DNA of 64,000 nt, from NCBI GenBank assembly GCA_022825895.1, contig JAJDVX010000037.1:1-64000 (forward strand), in the 5' to 3' direction. The first letter of the stretch is position 1, and every line of letters begins with the position of its first letter. Below the pieces are notes generated by a model. That model made no database searches and was not told the DNA's origin. It saw nothing but the letters and a program-made list of their open reading frames with translations. Positions 26,691 to 35,262 of this stretch are shown piece after piece. The stretch comes from Chloroflexota bacterium. Its GTDB lineage: Bacteria; Chloroflexota; UBA11872. A program made the translations under genes and the position numbers.

Positions 26691-26820
26691 TGGGCGAAAC
26701 CAGTCCAGCGTTCAGTTCAGGCTAGCCGACCCGACTCTGGTGGAGACTCAGCTGATCGCCGGATCGCTGCTGTCCCCGCGGAGCCGGAGGGAACCGCCGA
26801 TTGCATGAAGGCCGCGCGTG

Positions 26821-27285
26821 CTAGGAGGAAGCGGCCGCTGCTTTCCGACGATTTCGCCGGCCGTTGGCGCGGGTACCCGCCGGGTCCGGGGCGTAAGTGG
26901 CGTGGGAGTCGGGGGTTTCCCAGAGGGTGACGGCGATGACGGGGAAGCCGAGGGCCCGGGTCTGCTCGAAGACGAGGCGGGCGAGGTTTTCGGTGGTGGG
27001 GTTGTCGTCAATGAGGTAGGCGTGCTGGCCGAGGGCCTCAATGGCTTCCACGAGCGGGTCGTCGCGGCGCAGGATCATGCGGTGGTCAAGATGCTCGTCG
27101 ATCCAGGCCTGGATGCTGTGTCGCACGTCACGGAAGTCGGCGACCATGCCCATGTCGTCGAGGGTGTCCGAGGCGAGGCGGATTTCGACGCGCCCGTTGT
27201 GGCCGTGGGGCTGGTTGCATTTACCCTGGTAGTCGATGAGACGGTGGCCGAAGCAGAAGTCGATGTGTTTGACGATTTCGTACAT
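26821..27285 (-). CDS. queD: 6-pyruvoyl-tetrahydropterin synthase/QueD family protein
   Basis: A 154-residue protein of the PTPS/6-carboxy-tetrahydropterin synthase fold. The zinc His come from FGHRL and PHGHNGRVEI; ADFRDV and the later NPTTENLARLVFEQ are conserved, with Glu in LWETP as a substrate-binding residue. In the queuosine pathway QueD converts dihydroneopterin triphosphate to 6-carboxy-tetrahydropterin. The QueC-like gene across the divergent gap supports this role, but a pterin-biosynthetic role with the adjacent reductase is possible. It starts 17 bp after the reductase gene. Confidence 0.85.
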   Translation of the reverse strand: MYEIVKHIDFCFGHRLIDYQGKCNQPHGHNGRVEIRLASDTLDDMGMVADFRDVRHSIQAWIDEHLDHRMILRRDDPLVEAIEALGQHAYLIDDNPTTENLARLVFEQTRALGFPVIAVTLWETPDSHATYAPDPAGTRANGRRNRRKAAAASS

Positions 27286-27302
27286 GACTCGGCTGGCTCC
27301 TG

Positions 27303-28037
27303 TCAGGAGACGGTGCGGCCGCCGTCGACCGGGATGACGGCGCCGGTGACGAAGTCGGTCGCTTCGACGAGGTAGCGGACGGTTTGGGCGATGTCCTCGG
27401 GATCGCCGATGCGGCCGAGGGGCGTGGCGGCGGCAACGGCGTCGATGGTTTCCTGGCTGAAGTCGGCGGGCATGAGGATGGGGCCGGGGGCGATGGCGTT
27501 GACCATGACGGTGGGGGCGAGTTCCTTGGCGAAGACGCGGGTGAGGGTGACGATGCCGCCTTTGGCCACGAAGTAGGGGGCGTAGCTGACATAGGGCCGG
27601 TCGACGGCCCAGTCGGCGATGTTGATGATTTTGCCGCGGCCGCGCTGGCGCATGTGGAGGCCGAAGAGCCAGCAGCCGAGGTAGGGGCCCTTGAGGTTGA
27701 CGGCGATGTTGCGGTCGAAGTCGTCTTCGGTGAGGTCGTCCAGCGGGGTCTCGAAGTAGATGGAGGCGTTGTTGAGGAGGACGTCCACGCCGCCGAAACG
27801 CTCAATGGCGGCGTCGCGGATGCGTTCGACGCCCGCCTTGGTCGAAACGTCGGCCTGGACGGCGAGGGCGCCGACGCCGAGGGCGGTGAAATCCTCCACG
27901 GCCTCGCGAGCCTCTTCGGCGGAGGTGCGGTAGTTGACGACGATGTTGGCGCCGCGCTCGGCCAGCCGGGTGGCGACGTGGCGTCCCACGCGGCGCGCGC
28001 CGCCGGTGACGACGACGGTTGCGCCCTGGAGGTCCAT
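27303..28037 (-). CDS. Short-chain dehydrogenase/reductase (pteridine reductase-like)
   Basis: A 244-residue NAD(P)-dependent reductase. TGGARRVGR is the cofactor-binding glycine motif, with Arg residues suggesting NADP preference, LLNNAS follows, and YFVAK provides the catalytic Tyr and Lys. The TGGARRVGR form and the neighbouring QueD/PTPS-like gene recall pteridine and dihydromonapterin reductases (FolM type), an inference; a FabG-like role cannot be excluded. ATG 28037 has AGGAG upstream. It is the first gene of the pair with queD and divergent from the QueC-like gene. Confidence 0.82.
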   Translation of the reverse strand: MDLQGATVVVTGGARRVGRHVATRLAERGANIVVNYRTSAEEAREAVEDFTALGVGALAVQADVSTKAGVERIRDAAIERFGGVDVLLNNASIYFETPLDDLTEDDFDRNIAVNLKGPYLGCWLFGLHMRQRGRGKIINIADWAVDRPYVSYAPYFVAKGGIVTLTRVFAKELAPTVMVNAIAPGPILMPADFSQETIDAVAAATPLGRIGDPEDIAQTVRYLVEATDFVTGAVIPVDGGRTVS

Positions 28038-28138
28038 GAACTCCTGCCTCTGCCTGGCGGCCCCTGGCCGACCACCTTCACGGTTACATCGTACGCTGCG
28101 ACGGGTTGCCGGGATGTAGCGATTTCCACGGGGGATGG

Positions 28139-28819
28139 ATGGCTGAGCGGGCGCCGGTGGGGTCGCGGGTGGCGGCGCTGGTGAGCGGGCTCGACAGCTG
28201 CATCATGGCCGGGCTGCTGGCGCGTGAGTACGGCGAGGTGACGCCGCTGTTCGTGCGCGCGGGCCTGCGCTGGGAAGACGCGGAACTGGCGGCGCTGGCG
28301 CGGTTTTTCAGCGCGCTGGATGCGCCGGCGGTGCGGCCGATCGTGGAGTTGGCGTTCGATATCCGGTCGGTCTACGGGTCGCACTGGAGCGTGGGCGGGT
28401 CCGACGTGCCCGACGCGCGGCAGCCGGATGAGGTGTGGTACCTGCCGGGGCGCAATTTGCTGCTGCTGGGGGCGGCGGCGCTGTACGGCGGGGTGCACGA
28501 GACGCCGAACCTGGCGATCGGGTTGCTGGCGAGCAACCCGTTTCCGGACGCGACGACGGAGTTTCTGCGGAGCCTGGAGCGGACGGCGGGGCTGGCGATG
28601 GATACGAGCTTTACGGTGCTGACCCCGCTGGGCGACATGCACAAGGACGACGTGGTTCGGGCCGGGCAAGGGATGCCGGTGGAGGAGGCGCTGTCCTGCG
28701 CCAGCCCGGTGGACGGCGGGCATTGCGGGGTGTGCGGGAAGTGCGGCGAGCGGCGGCGAGGGTTTATCGACGCGGGGGTGCGGGACCCGACGGATTACGC
28801 GGCGTTGGGGCCGCTTTAG
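28139..28819 (+). CDS. queC: QueC-like 7-cyano-7-deazaguanine synthase
   Basis: A 226-residue PP-loop ATPase resembling QueC, which makes preQ0 from carboxydeazaguanine. The C-terminal zinc site CASPVDGGHCGVCGKCGER is the QueC hallmark. The PP-loop reads LVSGLDSC, one glycine short of the canonical SGGxDS, so ATP binding may be altered. ATG 28139 (MAERAPVGS) follows a G-rich ribosome site and was preferred to the upstream frame opening. QueD lies across the divergent promoter region, but QueE and FolE are not in the window. Activity is therefore likely but not assured. Confidence 0.78.
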   Translation: MAERAPVGSRVAALVSGLDSCIMAGLLAREYGEVTPLFVRAGLRWEDAELAALARFFSALDAPAVRPIVELAFDIRSVYGSHWSVGGSDVPDARQPDEVWYLPGRNLLLLGAAALYGGVHETPNLAIGLLASNPFPDATTEFLRSLERTAGLAMDTSFTVLTPLGDMHKDDVVRAGQGMPVEEALSCASPVDGGHCGVCGKCGERRRGFIDAGVRDPTDYAALGPL

Positions 28820-29187
28820 CTCTCCAGATCTTGGGGTGGTTGGGGCCGGTGGGCGAGGCCGACCGTCACCCCGGCCCGATGCCGGCGGCGACGTGTGCGT
28901 AACCGCAGGCACGGTTGCCCGGATGACCGCACCCTAGCCGCTCCCCGAGGAAGGGATTCAGGCGGGGGCCTGACCGAAACGGTCACCCCTGACTCCGTTC
29001 GCGTCGTGGGCGGGGTGGGCGCCCGGACGAGGCCGGTTTGAAACCGGCCCGTCCGCAAGATCAGGACTGGATGGCGGGGTTGGTAGCTGCATCCGGGGGG
29101 TGGTTCGACACGGGCCGCCGAAGACTCTGGCCCGGCTCACCGCGAACGGAGTGGATCCGGCCCTTCGGCAGGCTCAGGGCTGGCTCG
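28820..29187. other. Intergenic repeat-rich region
   Basis: No coding sequence was recognised. It holds small inverted repeats: TGACCG-AAA-CGGTCA near 28969-28983, and a near-perfect palindrome at 29031-29049 (9-bp arms GGCCGGTTT around one base). It ends with a sequence of the widespread cttcggcaggctcaggg type starting at 29162, found as dispersed intergenic repeats in many environmental bacteria. These may act as transcription-attenuating hairpins after the QueC-like gene. Confidence 0.5.
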
Positions 29188-29198
29188 TCACGAACGGG
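29162..29198. repeat. Dispersed intergenic repeat (cttcggcaggctcaggg type)
   Basis: The core ccttcggcaggctcagggc is followed by ggctcgtcacgaacggg, matching the general form of a short element common in intergenic DNA of unrelated environmental bacteria. A degenerate second copy of the ggctcaccgcgaacgga part lies just upstream at 29134-29151. No other full copy was noticed in this window. Confidence 0.55.
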
Positions 29199-29662
29199 TA
29201 GGGGCCGTTGGGTCGATGTCGATGGTGAGGAGGGATTCGTGGTTGCCGGGGTTGGCGGCGAGGAGGCGGCCGCCGGGGGCGAAGGCGGCGGAGCGGCCGG
29301 TGACGCGATGGGGCCAGTGGGGGCGTTCGTGGAAGTCGGCGCGGGGGTCTTTGGCGTCGACGTAGAGGGCGAAGACGCCGAGGCGTTGGGCCAGGTTCCG
29401 GGCGCGGCGCTTGAGGGTGTCGCGGCGGTTGACGTCGAGGATCTGGTCCCATGAGGTTCCGGCGTCCTGGAAGTCCTTGATGCAGTCGAAGTCGGGCTGG
29501 ACGATGAGGCGGGTGCCGAGGCCGACCAGGGTGTCGTGGATGGCGGGGGACTCGTTGTCGGCGCAGATGGTGACGCCAATGGAGGTCCGGCCAAGCTGAA
29601 GGGGCGCCATGGCGTCGCCGCCGCCGCGGTAGAAGTCCATCTCGCTTGCGGTGGGTTGCAGC
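29188..29662 (-). pseudogene. 5'-truncated nitrilase-family gene fragment
   Basis: This is the C-terminal half of a carbon-nitrogen hydrolase nearly identical to the full gene at 32.6-33.4 kb: it begins at EMDFYRGGGDAMAP and keeps the nucleophile segment TICADNESP, but lacks the catalytic Glu and Lys encoded earlier in the gene. Homology stops abruptly at 29662, where unrelated DNA begins. The tail differs slightly (DIDPTAPTRS instead of DIELPT). Without two of three catalytic residues it cannot be active. Confidence 0.88.
29213..29662. repeat. Direct repeat, copy A (450 bp, 3' end of nitrilase gene)
   Basis: Aligned by eye with 32582-33031 without gaps (constant offset 3369 bp) and roughly 94 percent identity. 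Both copies have the same orientation and flank the polytopic membrane protein gene. Confidence 0.88.
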
Positions 29663-30046
29663 GCTTCCGGCACCGCGTCGAGCCGTGGCGATTGCGGAGG
29701 ACGTGGTGGTACTACTGGCGCGCACACCGGCGGTGTTGGCCGTTGTGACGGTGACGGTCGTAGAGTCCAACTCTCGGGTGAGGCTCAGATCGTCGCGGTG
29801 TCCCACGACGACCCGACGCCATGGATGCTCCCAAGGATTCCAGGGTCGGCTGCCGGTTTCGGAATTGGAACAGACGTTGAAGCAAGCGCAGCCGTCGTTC
29901 GAGGCGACTGCCGATCGGCGGTCGCGGCAGCGCGTCGGCGATCAGCCGGGTCCGAATTCGGGCGATGATGGTAAGCGCGTCGGCGCGGCAGGACAGGAGA
30001 ACCACCAAGCAATGCCAGTCGTCATGGCCGGGTCCGCTACGCATTG
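29663..30046. other. Region without recognised gene
   Basis: Begins exactly at the breakpoint of the truncated nitrilase fragment. Short frames on both strands show no domain, and the sequence composition is less GC-skewed at third positions than the neighbouring genes. It presumably contains the promoter of the membrane protein gene and possibly decayed DNA brought in with it. Confidence 0.45.
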
Positions 30047-32284
30047 ATGGTTTCTCAACCGACCGCGGCCACTATGCGCGTTGCGGCCGTTGGCTCGGTC
30101 ACGGTCACGTTTGGGGTAGCCGGTACCGTTCTCAGGGGCGGACCGCTGGGTCTGAATCTTCCGACGTTGGATGCGCTCCTCATTGGCGTTGTTTGTGCGG
30201 GAGCGGTCGTCGGACTGGCGATCGGAGTCCCGGCCCGCTCTCGAATTCGGTTCGCCAGGCTGGCGATGCTCGGTCTGATCCCGTTTCTTGGCGTGGCCGC
30301 GGCGATGTACGCGAGTCCGGAGTTCAACCACTTTGCGCTACGGACGAGCGCGCTGGGCTGGATTCTCGTGTCGACGCTCCCGCTGATTGCCGCGACTGCC
30401 GCCTATCGCAGCGGCAGGCGCGGTATCGAGGTCGATGCTGCTCTTGGCGGGACCGTGGGTGTTGCGCTCGCGGCTCTGGTCCACGTCGCTGTGGCGGAGC
30501 ATGTGCCGTTGGACAGTTGGTGGGCCGTACTGAGTTGGGTCGCCGGCGCCCTGGTGGCGAGCGCGGTCGGTCGGCTCCCTCCTCAGGCCGCTTCTCGAAT
30601 GCCACTAGGGCCTGCGTGGCGAATGGCGCCTGCTGCGTTCGCATGGATCATGGCGCTCATCACGATGGCGCCGGCCGCTCCGCGTCACGAAATCTCGACG
30701 TCCGCCGGAGCGCAAGTGCTGGCCGTTACGGTGAGCGTCGTCTTGCTGCTTGCGTGCGCTGCGGTGTGGCGAAGCGAAGCGATTGCCCCATCCGGCGGGC
30801 CTTGGACAGGGTTCCGCGCGGCGATGCGTGAGTTTTCGCCGACTACCGCAACCGTGACGCTGTTGCTCGTGGGCGGACTCCAAGCCGCGTCCTACTCCGA
30901 GGTCACGATCGACGACCTTAGCCAGTTCTGGCATGCGGCCGATGCATTGGGACAACTGGAGTACGCGGTCTGGTCGGACAGAGCGCCCCTTCCCGGGCTG
31001 CCAGTGCTCCTGCTCGCGTCGTTTGGGATCTTCGGGCGCACGTTTCCGGCTGCGCTCGCGCCGATGTTCCTGGCGAATGCGCTCCTTCCCTGGCTGATTT
31101 GGCGAGGGGCGATTGCCGCTGGCGCGGGACGGACGGTGGGCTTTGCCGTCGCGATTCTTGCAACCGTCCTGCCTGTCGTGCAGATCTACAGTTTGGGTTC
31201 CGCCGAACCGGACCCGGTCTTCATAGCCGTACTTGCGGCTACCGCCTGGAGTTTCGTCCACGTCCTGCGCACACGCGAGCCTCGCTTTTCGCTGCTGGGA
31301 TTGGGCGGCTGTGCCGGACTGGTGGCCGTGATACGACCGGAGGGGCTGCTCTATGCGGGCTTGCTCCTGCTGGCGGGACTCGCCGCGACCCGGTCGCGCT
31401 GGGCCGTTGCCGGGTGCGCCATGGCGGGCAGCCTGACGGCCCCGGTCGTGGCCGTGAGCCTGGCCAACTTCGGGAGACCCTGGCCGACGTTCCCGCCGAC
31501 GTATTCGATCACAACAGCCATTGAGAACGCACAGGTCGTTGGAGGCGTCACCATCCCGCAGGTGGCCCGAGTGGTACTTCTCAACGACGTGCGGTTCCCC
31601 CTCCTGCTCGGGGTCATTCTGGCCCTGTCGGTCATCGGGTCGGCTCAGCTCGTTCGGGGCGATTGGTGGTTTCTTGCGCTTCCCGCGGCGGTTGTGGCAA
31701 ACATCGTTGTGAAGCTCAGCATCAGCAGCTACATGGTGGTGCTCCGACCCGAGTTCCCCCCAGAGCTTGTGCGACACATGGCATATCCCCTGCCGATAGT
31801 CGCCGTACTGGCGGCCGTTGGGATACGCGCGCTTGCTCGGTTGGCAGACGGACGCGGGTCCACCCTGCGAATGACGACTCGAATAATCGGAGTGCTGTTT
31901 GCGGTGTACCTGGTGGCAGGCAGCCTTTACGTATTGGCGACGCCGGAGGAATTTCACCACGGCAACCGGAGTGGCAGCCTGTTCGCCGACAACATTTATG
32001 TCAACGCGCCCGAACTCTGGCTCAACCCGTTTCCGCTCCCGGAGAAGGGCTGGGATTTCTTTGCCTACCGAGACCGTCTCTTTGCCTGGTATGGGCCATT
32101 CGATAACCACAGCGACACATCAGGGATGGCGTATCAAGCCCTCACCGGTACGGTGGCGGCTGCAGGACTCGCCGCGCTCCTGGTGGCGGCACCGCCCCCA
32201 ATCCGCCCAGAACGCGTCAGACGTACCGCGTCGACGACTGCGGGTCCCCGTCCGGTCAGTCGCGTCAGTCCACCAAGCGTGTGA
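30047..32284 (+). CDS. Polytopic membrane protein, GT-C glycosyltransferase-like
   Basis: A 745-residue protein with about 16 predicted hydrophobic segments. After a membrane-rich N-terminal third, the central part resembles GT-C transferases of the PMT/ArnT type: an extracytoplasmic loop with acidic residues (SYSEVTIDDLSQFWHAADAL), then FLANALLPWLIW and AVIRPEGLLYAGLLLLAGL-like helices, and a C-terminal soluble part. These enzymes move sugars from polyprenyl carriers on the outer membrane face. The assignment is by pattern only. ATG 30047 was chosen; the ribosome site is weak. It is flanked by direct repeats of nitrilase DNA, suggesting acquisition or rearrangement. Confidence 0.62.
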   Translation: MVSQPTAATMRVAAVGSVTVTFGVAGTVLRGGPLGLNLPTLDALLIGVVCAGAVVGLAIGVPARSRIRFARLAMLGLIPFLGVAAAMYASPEFNHFALRTSALGWILVSTLPLIAATAAYRSGRRGIEVDAALGGTVGVALAALVHVAVAEHVPLDSWWAVLSWVAGALVASAVGRLPPQAASRMPLGPAWRMAPAAFAWIMALITMAPAAPRHEISTSAGAQVLAVTVSVVLLLACAAVWRSEAIAPSGGPWTGFRAAMREFSPTTATVTLLLVGGLQAASYSEVTIDDLSQFWHAADALGQLEYAVWSDRAPLPGLPVLLLASFGIFGRTFPAALAPMFLANALLPWLIWRGAIAAGAGRTVGFAVAILATVLPVVQIYSLGSAEPDPVFIAVLAATAWSFVHVLRTREPRFSLLGLGGCAGLVAVIRPEGLLYAGLLLLAGLAATRSRWAVAGCAMAGSLTAPVVAVSLANFGRPWPTFPPTYSITTAIENAQVVGGVTIPQVARVVLLNDVRFPLLLGVILALSVIGSAQLVRGDWWFLALPAAVVANIVVKLSISSYMVVLRPEFPPELVRHMAYPLPIVAVLAAVGIRALARLADGRGSTLRMTTRIIGVLFAVYLVAGSLYVLATPEEFHHGNRSGSLFADNIYVNAPELWLNPFPLPEKGWDFFAYRDRLFAWYGPFDNHSDTSGMAYQALTGTVAAAGLAALLVAAPPPIRPERVRRTASTTAGPRPVSRVSPPSV

Positions 32285-32568
32285 TGTATCGGGATGAGCC
32301 ATTGCACGGTAGGCGAACCACGGGGGTCGAACCGTGAGGCGTGGGGCGAGACTGCGCGCATAAGCGCGACCAGGGCCTCGCAGCGCGGAAGCCGCCCGCT
32401 CGCGGATCAAGTCCGGGGCCGGCGCTGTTTGCGTCCCTGTGCAGACCGGAAAGAGCACGATCCGGTACTCGGAGACTTGATTCACTGTTCCAGCGGTGGA
32501 TCGAAGTTTGGGGATGTGTCGTTTGCGGAGCGTTGGGTAAGCAACTTGACGAGTGCTTCCGTCCAAGC

Positions 32569-33381
32569 CTAGGTCGGCAACTCAATGTCGATGGTGAGGA
32601 GGGATTCGTGGTTGCCGGGGTTGGCGGCGAGGAGGCGGCCGCCGGGGGCGAAGGCGGCGGAGCGGCCGGTGACGCGGTGGGGCCAGTGGGGGCGTTCGTG
32701 GAAGTCGGCGCAGGGGTCTTTGGCGTCGACGTAGAGGGCGAAGACGCCGAGACGTTGGGCCAGGTCCCGGGCGCGGCGCTTGAGGGTGTCGCGGCGGTTG
32801 AAGTCGAGGATCTGGTCCCATGAGGCGCCGGCGTTCTGGAAGTCCTTGATGCAGTCGAAATGGGGCTGGACGATGACATGGGCGCCGAGCCCGACCAGGG
32901 TGTCGTGGATTGCGGGGGACTCGTTGTCGGCGCAGATGGTGACGCCGATGGAGGTCCGGCCAAGCCGGAACGGGGCCATGGCGTCGCCGCCGCCGCGGTA
33001 GAAGTCCATTTCGCTGGTGGTGGGTTGCAGCTTGCGCTGGACGTGGCGGACGCCGTTGGCATCGACGATGACGTAGGCGTTGAAGGGCTTGGGCGCGAGG
33101 CCGCGTTCGGCGATGCCGGCGCCGATGGCGAGGCCGTGGCGTGCGGCGATTTGGGTGAGGCGCCGGGTAGCGGGACCGGGAATGGGCTCGGCCTGGAGTT
33201 CGAGTTCGGCGGGGTCGGCGGCGTCGTCGTAGGTGACCCAGGGGCCGTGCACGGAGAATTCGGGGAAGAGCACGAGGTCACAGCCGGCGTCGGCGGCTTG
33301 CCGGGTGAAGGCCTCGATCTTTTCAAGATTCGCGTCGATTTGCCCGCGGAGGGAGCAGAGGGTGACCAAGCCGATGCGCAT
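32569..33381 (-). CDS. Carbon-nitrogen hydrolase (nitrilase superfamily)
   Basis: A 270-residue amidase/carbamoylase-type enzyme. The catalytic triad is complete: Glu41 (LFPEFS), Lys117 (VQRKLQP) and Cys150 (TICADNESP). ATG 33381 (MRIGLVTLCS) matches the normal family start; the longer frame was rejected. Hydrolysis of an amide, carbamoyl or nitrile bond is expected, with substrate unknown. Its 3' 450 bp are duplicated as a fragment 3.4 kb away. It is divergent from the acetyltransferase at 33.5 kb. Confidence 0.88.
   Translation of the reverse strand: MRIGLVTLCSLRGQIDANLEKIEAFTRQAADAGCDLVLFPEFSVHGPWVTYDDAADPAELELQAEPIPGPATRRLTQIAARHGLAIGAGIAERGLAPKPFNAYVIVDANGVRHVQRKLQPTTSEMDFYRGGGDAMAPFRLGRTSIGVTICADNESPAIHDTLVGLGAHVIVQPHFDCIKDFQNAGASWDQILDFNRRDTLKRRARDLAQRLGVFALYVDAKDPCADFHERPHWPHRVTGRSAAFAPGGRLLAANPGNHESLLTIDIELPT
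32582..33031. repeat. Direct repeat, copy B (within intact nitrilase gene)
   Basis: Source copy of the 450-bp repeat also present at 29213-29662, in the same orientation. The repeat begins a few bases inside the stop codon end of the gene and ends mid-gene. Confidence 0.88.
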
Positions 33382-33546
33382 GCGGGTTTCAGTCGGAGGG
33401 CTTCGGGAGACCCGTAAGGCTCGCACGGTCGTGGGAATCATGCGTGGTGCTGGCACCGCCAAGGGCCTGGCAACGCACCGCTCCCGGCGGGATACGCGAC
33501 AGCCGAACCGAGTAGGCTCCTACGGCTTTCAGGGGCGGGTGACGCG

Positions 33547-34086
33547 ATGAGCGTGGAACGGGCGGCGGGCGGCAGGCATGAGATCAGGATCGATGTGCCG
33601 GTGACCGTGCGGACCGCGCGGGTGAGCGAGATGCGGCGGCTGAGCGAGTTGTGGGGTCCGGCGGGGAAGGCCTCGCGGCAGCGGCTGCTGCGACGCTATT
33701 TCCGCGAACAGGCGGACGGGGTGCAGCGCGGGCTGGTGGCGGATTTCAACGGGAATCCGATCGGGCAACTGTGGGTGCGATTGCGGCATATCGATCCGTC
33801 CATCGAGGCCGGGCTGCGGGTGGCGTACGTGCATACGCTGGTGGTGATGCCGGAGTTCCGGCGGCTGGGGGTGGCGGAGGGGCTGGTGCGGAGCGCCTCG
33901 GCGCTGGCGGCGAAGCGCCGTCGCACGCACGTGACGATCGGAGTGGACCGGCCGAATGAGGCGGCGCGACGGCTGTACGCGAAGTGGGGATTCGAGCGGT
34001 ACTACGAGAGCTTTGACCTGCGCGGCGACCTGGTGTTCATGCGGCGGGAGGTGTTCGAGGCGCCAGTTCCGGCGGAGGTGCGGTGA
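33547..34086 (+). CDS. GNAT-family N-acetyltransferase
   Basis: A 179-residue acetyltransferase. The acetyl-CoA loop is VVMPEFRRLGVAEGLVRSA, followed by HVTIGVDRPNEAARRLYAKWGFERYYESFDL, typical of RimI-like GNAT proteins acting on amino groups. ATG 33547. Downstream lies ilvE in the same direction, 86 bp away. The substrate is unknown. Confidence 0.85.
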   Translation: MSVERAAGGRHEIRIDVPVTVRTARVSEMRRLSELWGPAGKASRQRLLRRYFREQADGVQRGLVADFNGNPIGQLWVRLRHIDPSIEAGLRVAYVHTLVVMPEFRRLGVAEGLVRSASALAAKRRRTHVTIGVDRPNEAARRLYAKWGFERYYESFDLRGDLVFMRREVFEAPVPAEVR

Positions 34087-34172
34087 TACCATGCGGCGCG
34101 TCCGCGTGGGCGCCGTGAGCGCCGCGCGGCGGCGCGTTTTCGGCGGGCGGCGGCCCGGCGGCGGGAGTGTTG

Positions 34173-35129
34173 ATGCAAGCGTTTCTCAACGGCGAATACA
34201 TGGACCTGGCGGACGCCAAGGTCAACGTGATGACGCACGCGCTGAATTACGGGACGGGCGTGTTTGAAGGCATCCGCGCCTACTGGGACGACGAAGAGGA
34301 GCAGTTGCTGCTGTTCCGGGTGCGCGAGCATTTCGAGCGGATGCACCAGTCGGCGCGGATTCTCCGGATCGGGATTGCCTATTCAGTCGACGAGTTGGTG
34401 GATATCTGCGTGAATGTGCTGCGGGCGGGCAACTTCCGCGAGGACGTGTACGTACGGCCGCTGGCGTACAAGAGCGCGCTGCAAGTCGGTCTGAACATGG
34501 TGGCGATGGGGCCGGACGGGCTGCGGCCCATCGAGAACGGCTTCACGCTGTTTGCGCTGCCCTTCGGCAATTACCTGGACATCGAGAAGCCGATCCGCTG
34601 CACGATCTCAGCCTGGCGGCGGGTGAACGACAACATGATCCCGGCGCGCGGCAAGGTGACGGGGATTTACGTGAACTCGTCGCTGGCCAAGACCGAGGCG
34701 CTGGAGTCCGGATTCGACGAGGCGATCATGCTGACGCACGACGGGCACGTGAGCGAAGGCTCGGGCGAGAACCTGTTTATCGTGCGCGGCGGGAAGCTGC
34801 TGACGCCGTCGCTGAGCGAGGACATCCTGGAAGGCGTGACGCGCGCGACGGTGATGCAGATTGCGCTGGACGACCTGGGGATCGAGACGATCGAGCGGCC
34901 GATCGACCGGACGGAGCTTTATATCGCGGACGAACTGTTCCTGGTTGGCACGGGGGCGCAGATTTCCCCGGTGCGGGAGATCGACGGGCGCATCATTGGC
35001 GACGGGGAGATTGGCCCGGTAACGGGCGCGTTGCAGGATCTCTACTTTGACATCGTGCGCGGCCGCTCGCCGAAGTATCGTGGGTGGTGCCTGAGCGTGC
35101 AGGAACAGGCCGCCGCGCCGCACGCATGA
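34173..35129 (+). CDS. ilvE: Branched-chain amino acid aminotransferase
   Basis: A 318-residue class IV PLP aminotransferase interconverting Leu/Ile/Val and their 2-oxo acids. NYGTGVFEGIRAY and YVRPLAYKSALQVG are class signatures; the PLP Lys is in ARGKVTGIYVNSSLAK, and SEGSGENLF and GVTRATVMQIA are conserved. ATG 34173 with GGGAG upstream was preferred to the GTG and TTG codons just before it. Length is normal. D-amino-acid transaminases are close relatives, but the SEGSGENLF context favours IlvE. Confidence 0.92.
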   Translation: MQAFLNGEYMDLADAKVNVMTHALNYGTGVFEGIRAYWDDEEEQLLLFRVREHFERMHQSARILRIGIAYSVDELVDICVNVLRAGNFREDVYVRPLAYKSALQVGLNMVAMGPDGLRPIENGFTLFALPFGNYLDIEKPIRCTISAWRRVNDNMIPARGKVTGIYVNSSLAKTEALESGFDEAIMLTHDGHVSEGSGENLFIVRGGKLLTPSLSEDILEGVTRATVMQIALDDLGIETIERPIDRTELYIADELFLVGTGAQISPVREIDGRIIGDGEIGPVTGALQDLYFDIVRGRSPKYRGWCLSVQEQAAAPHA

Positions 35130-35262
35130 CCGGGAGGCGAAAGGAGGCACGGCCGCGCTGACCGCGAGACGCCTCCTCCAGCCCACCCGCGTGGGCGGTC
35201 CCGCCCCACGATCCGTAGCTCACCGACTCTTTCGACTCCACCGGCAGCGGCGCGCCTGAGCT

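Noticed and set aside
27221-28912. 563-residue minus-strand frame across queC, the SDR and the end of queD
   Set aside because: Runs antisense or out of frame through three recognisable genes and has Ser/Pro/Arg-only composition.
29712-30044. 110-residue minus-strand frame next to the repeat breakpoint
   Set aside because: Composition is Arg-rich and no family is recognisable; it may be decayed DNA but cannot be supported as a gene.
30605-32110. 501-residue minus-strand frame opposite the polytopic membrane protein
   Set aside because: The plus frame has regular hydrophobic helices; the minus frame is Arg/Gln/His-rich without motifs.
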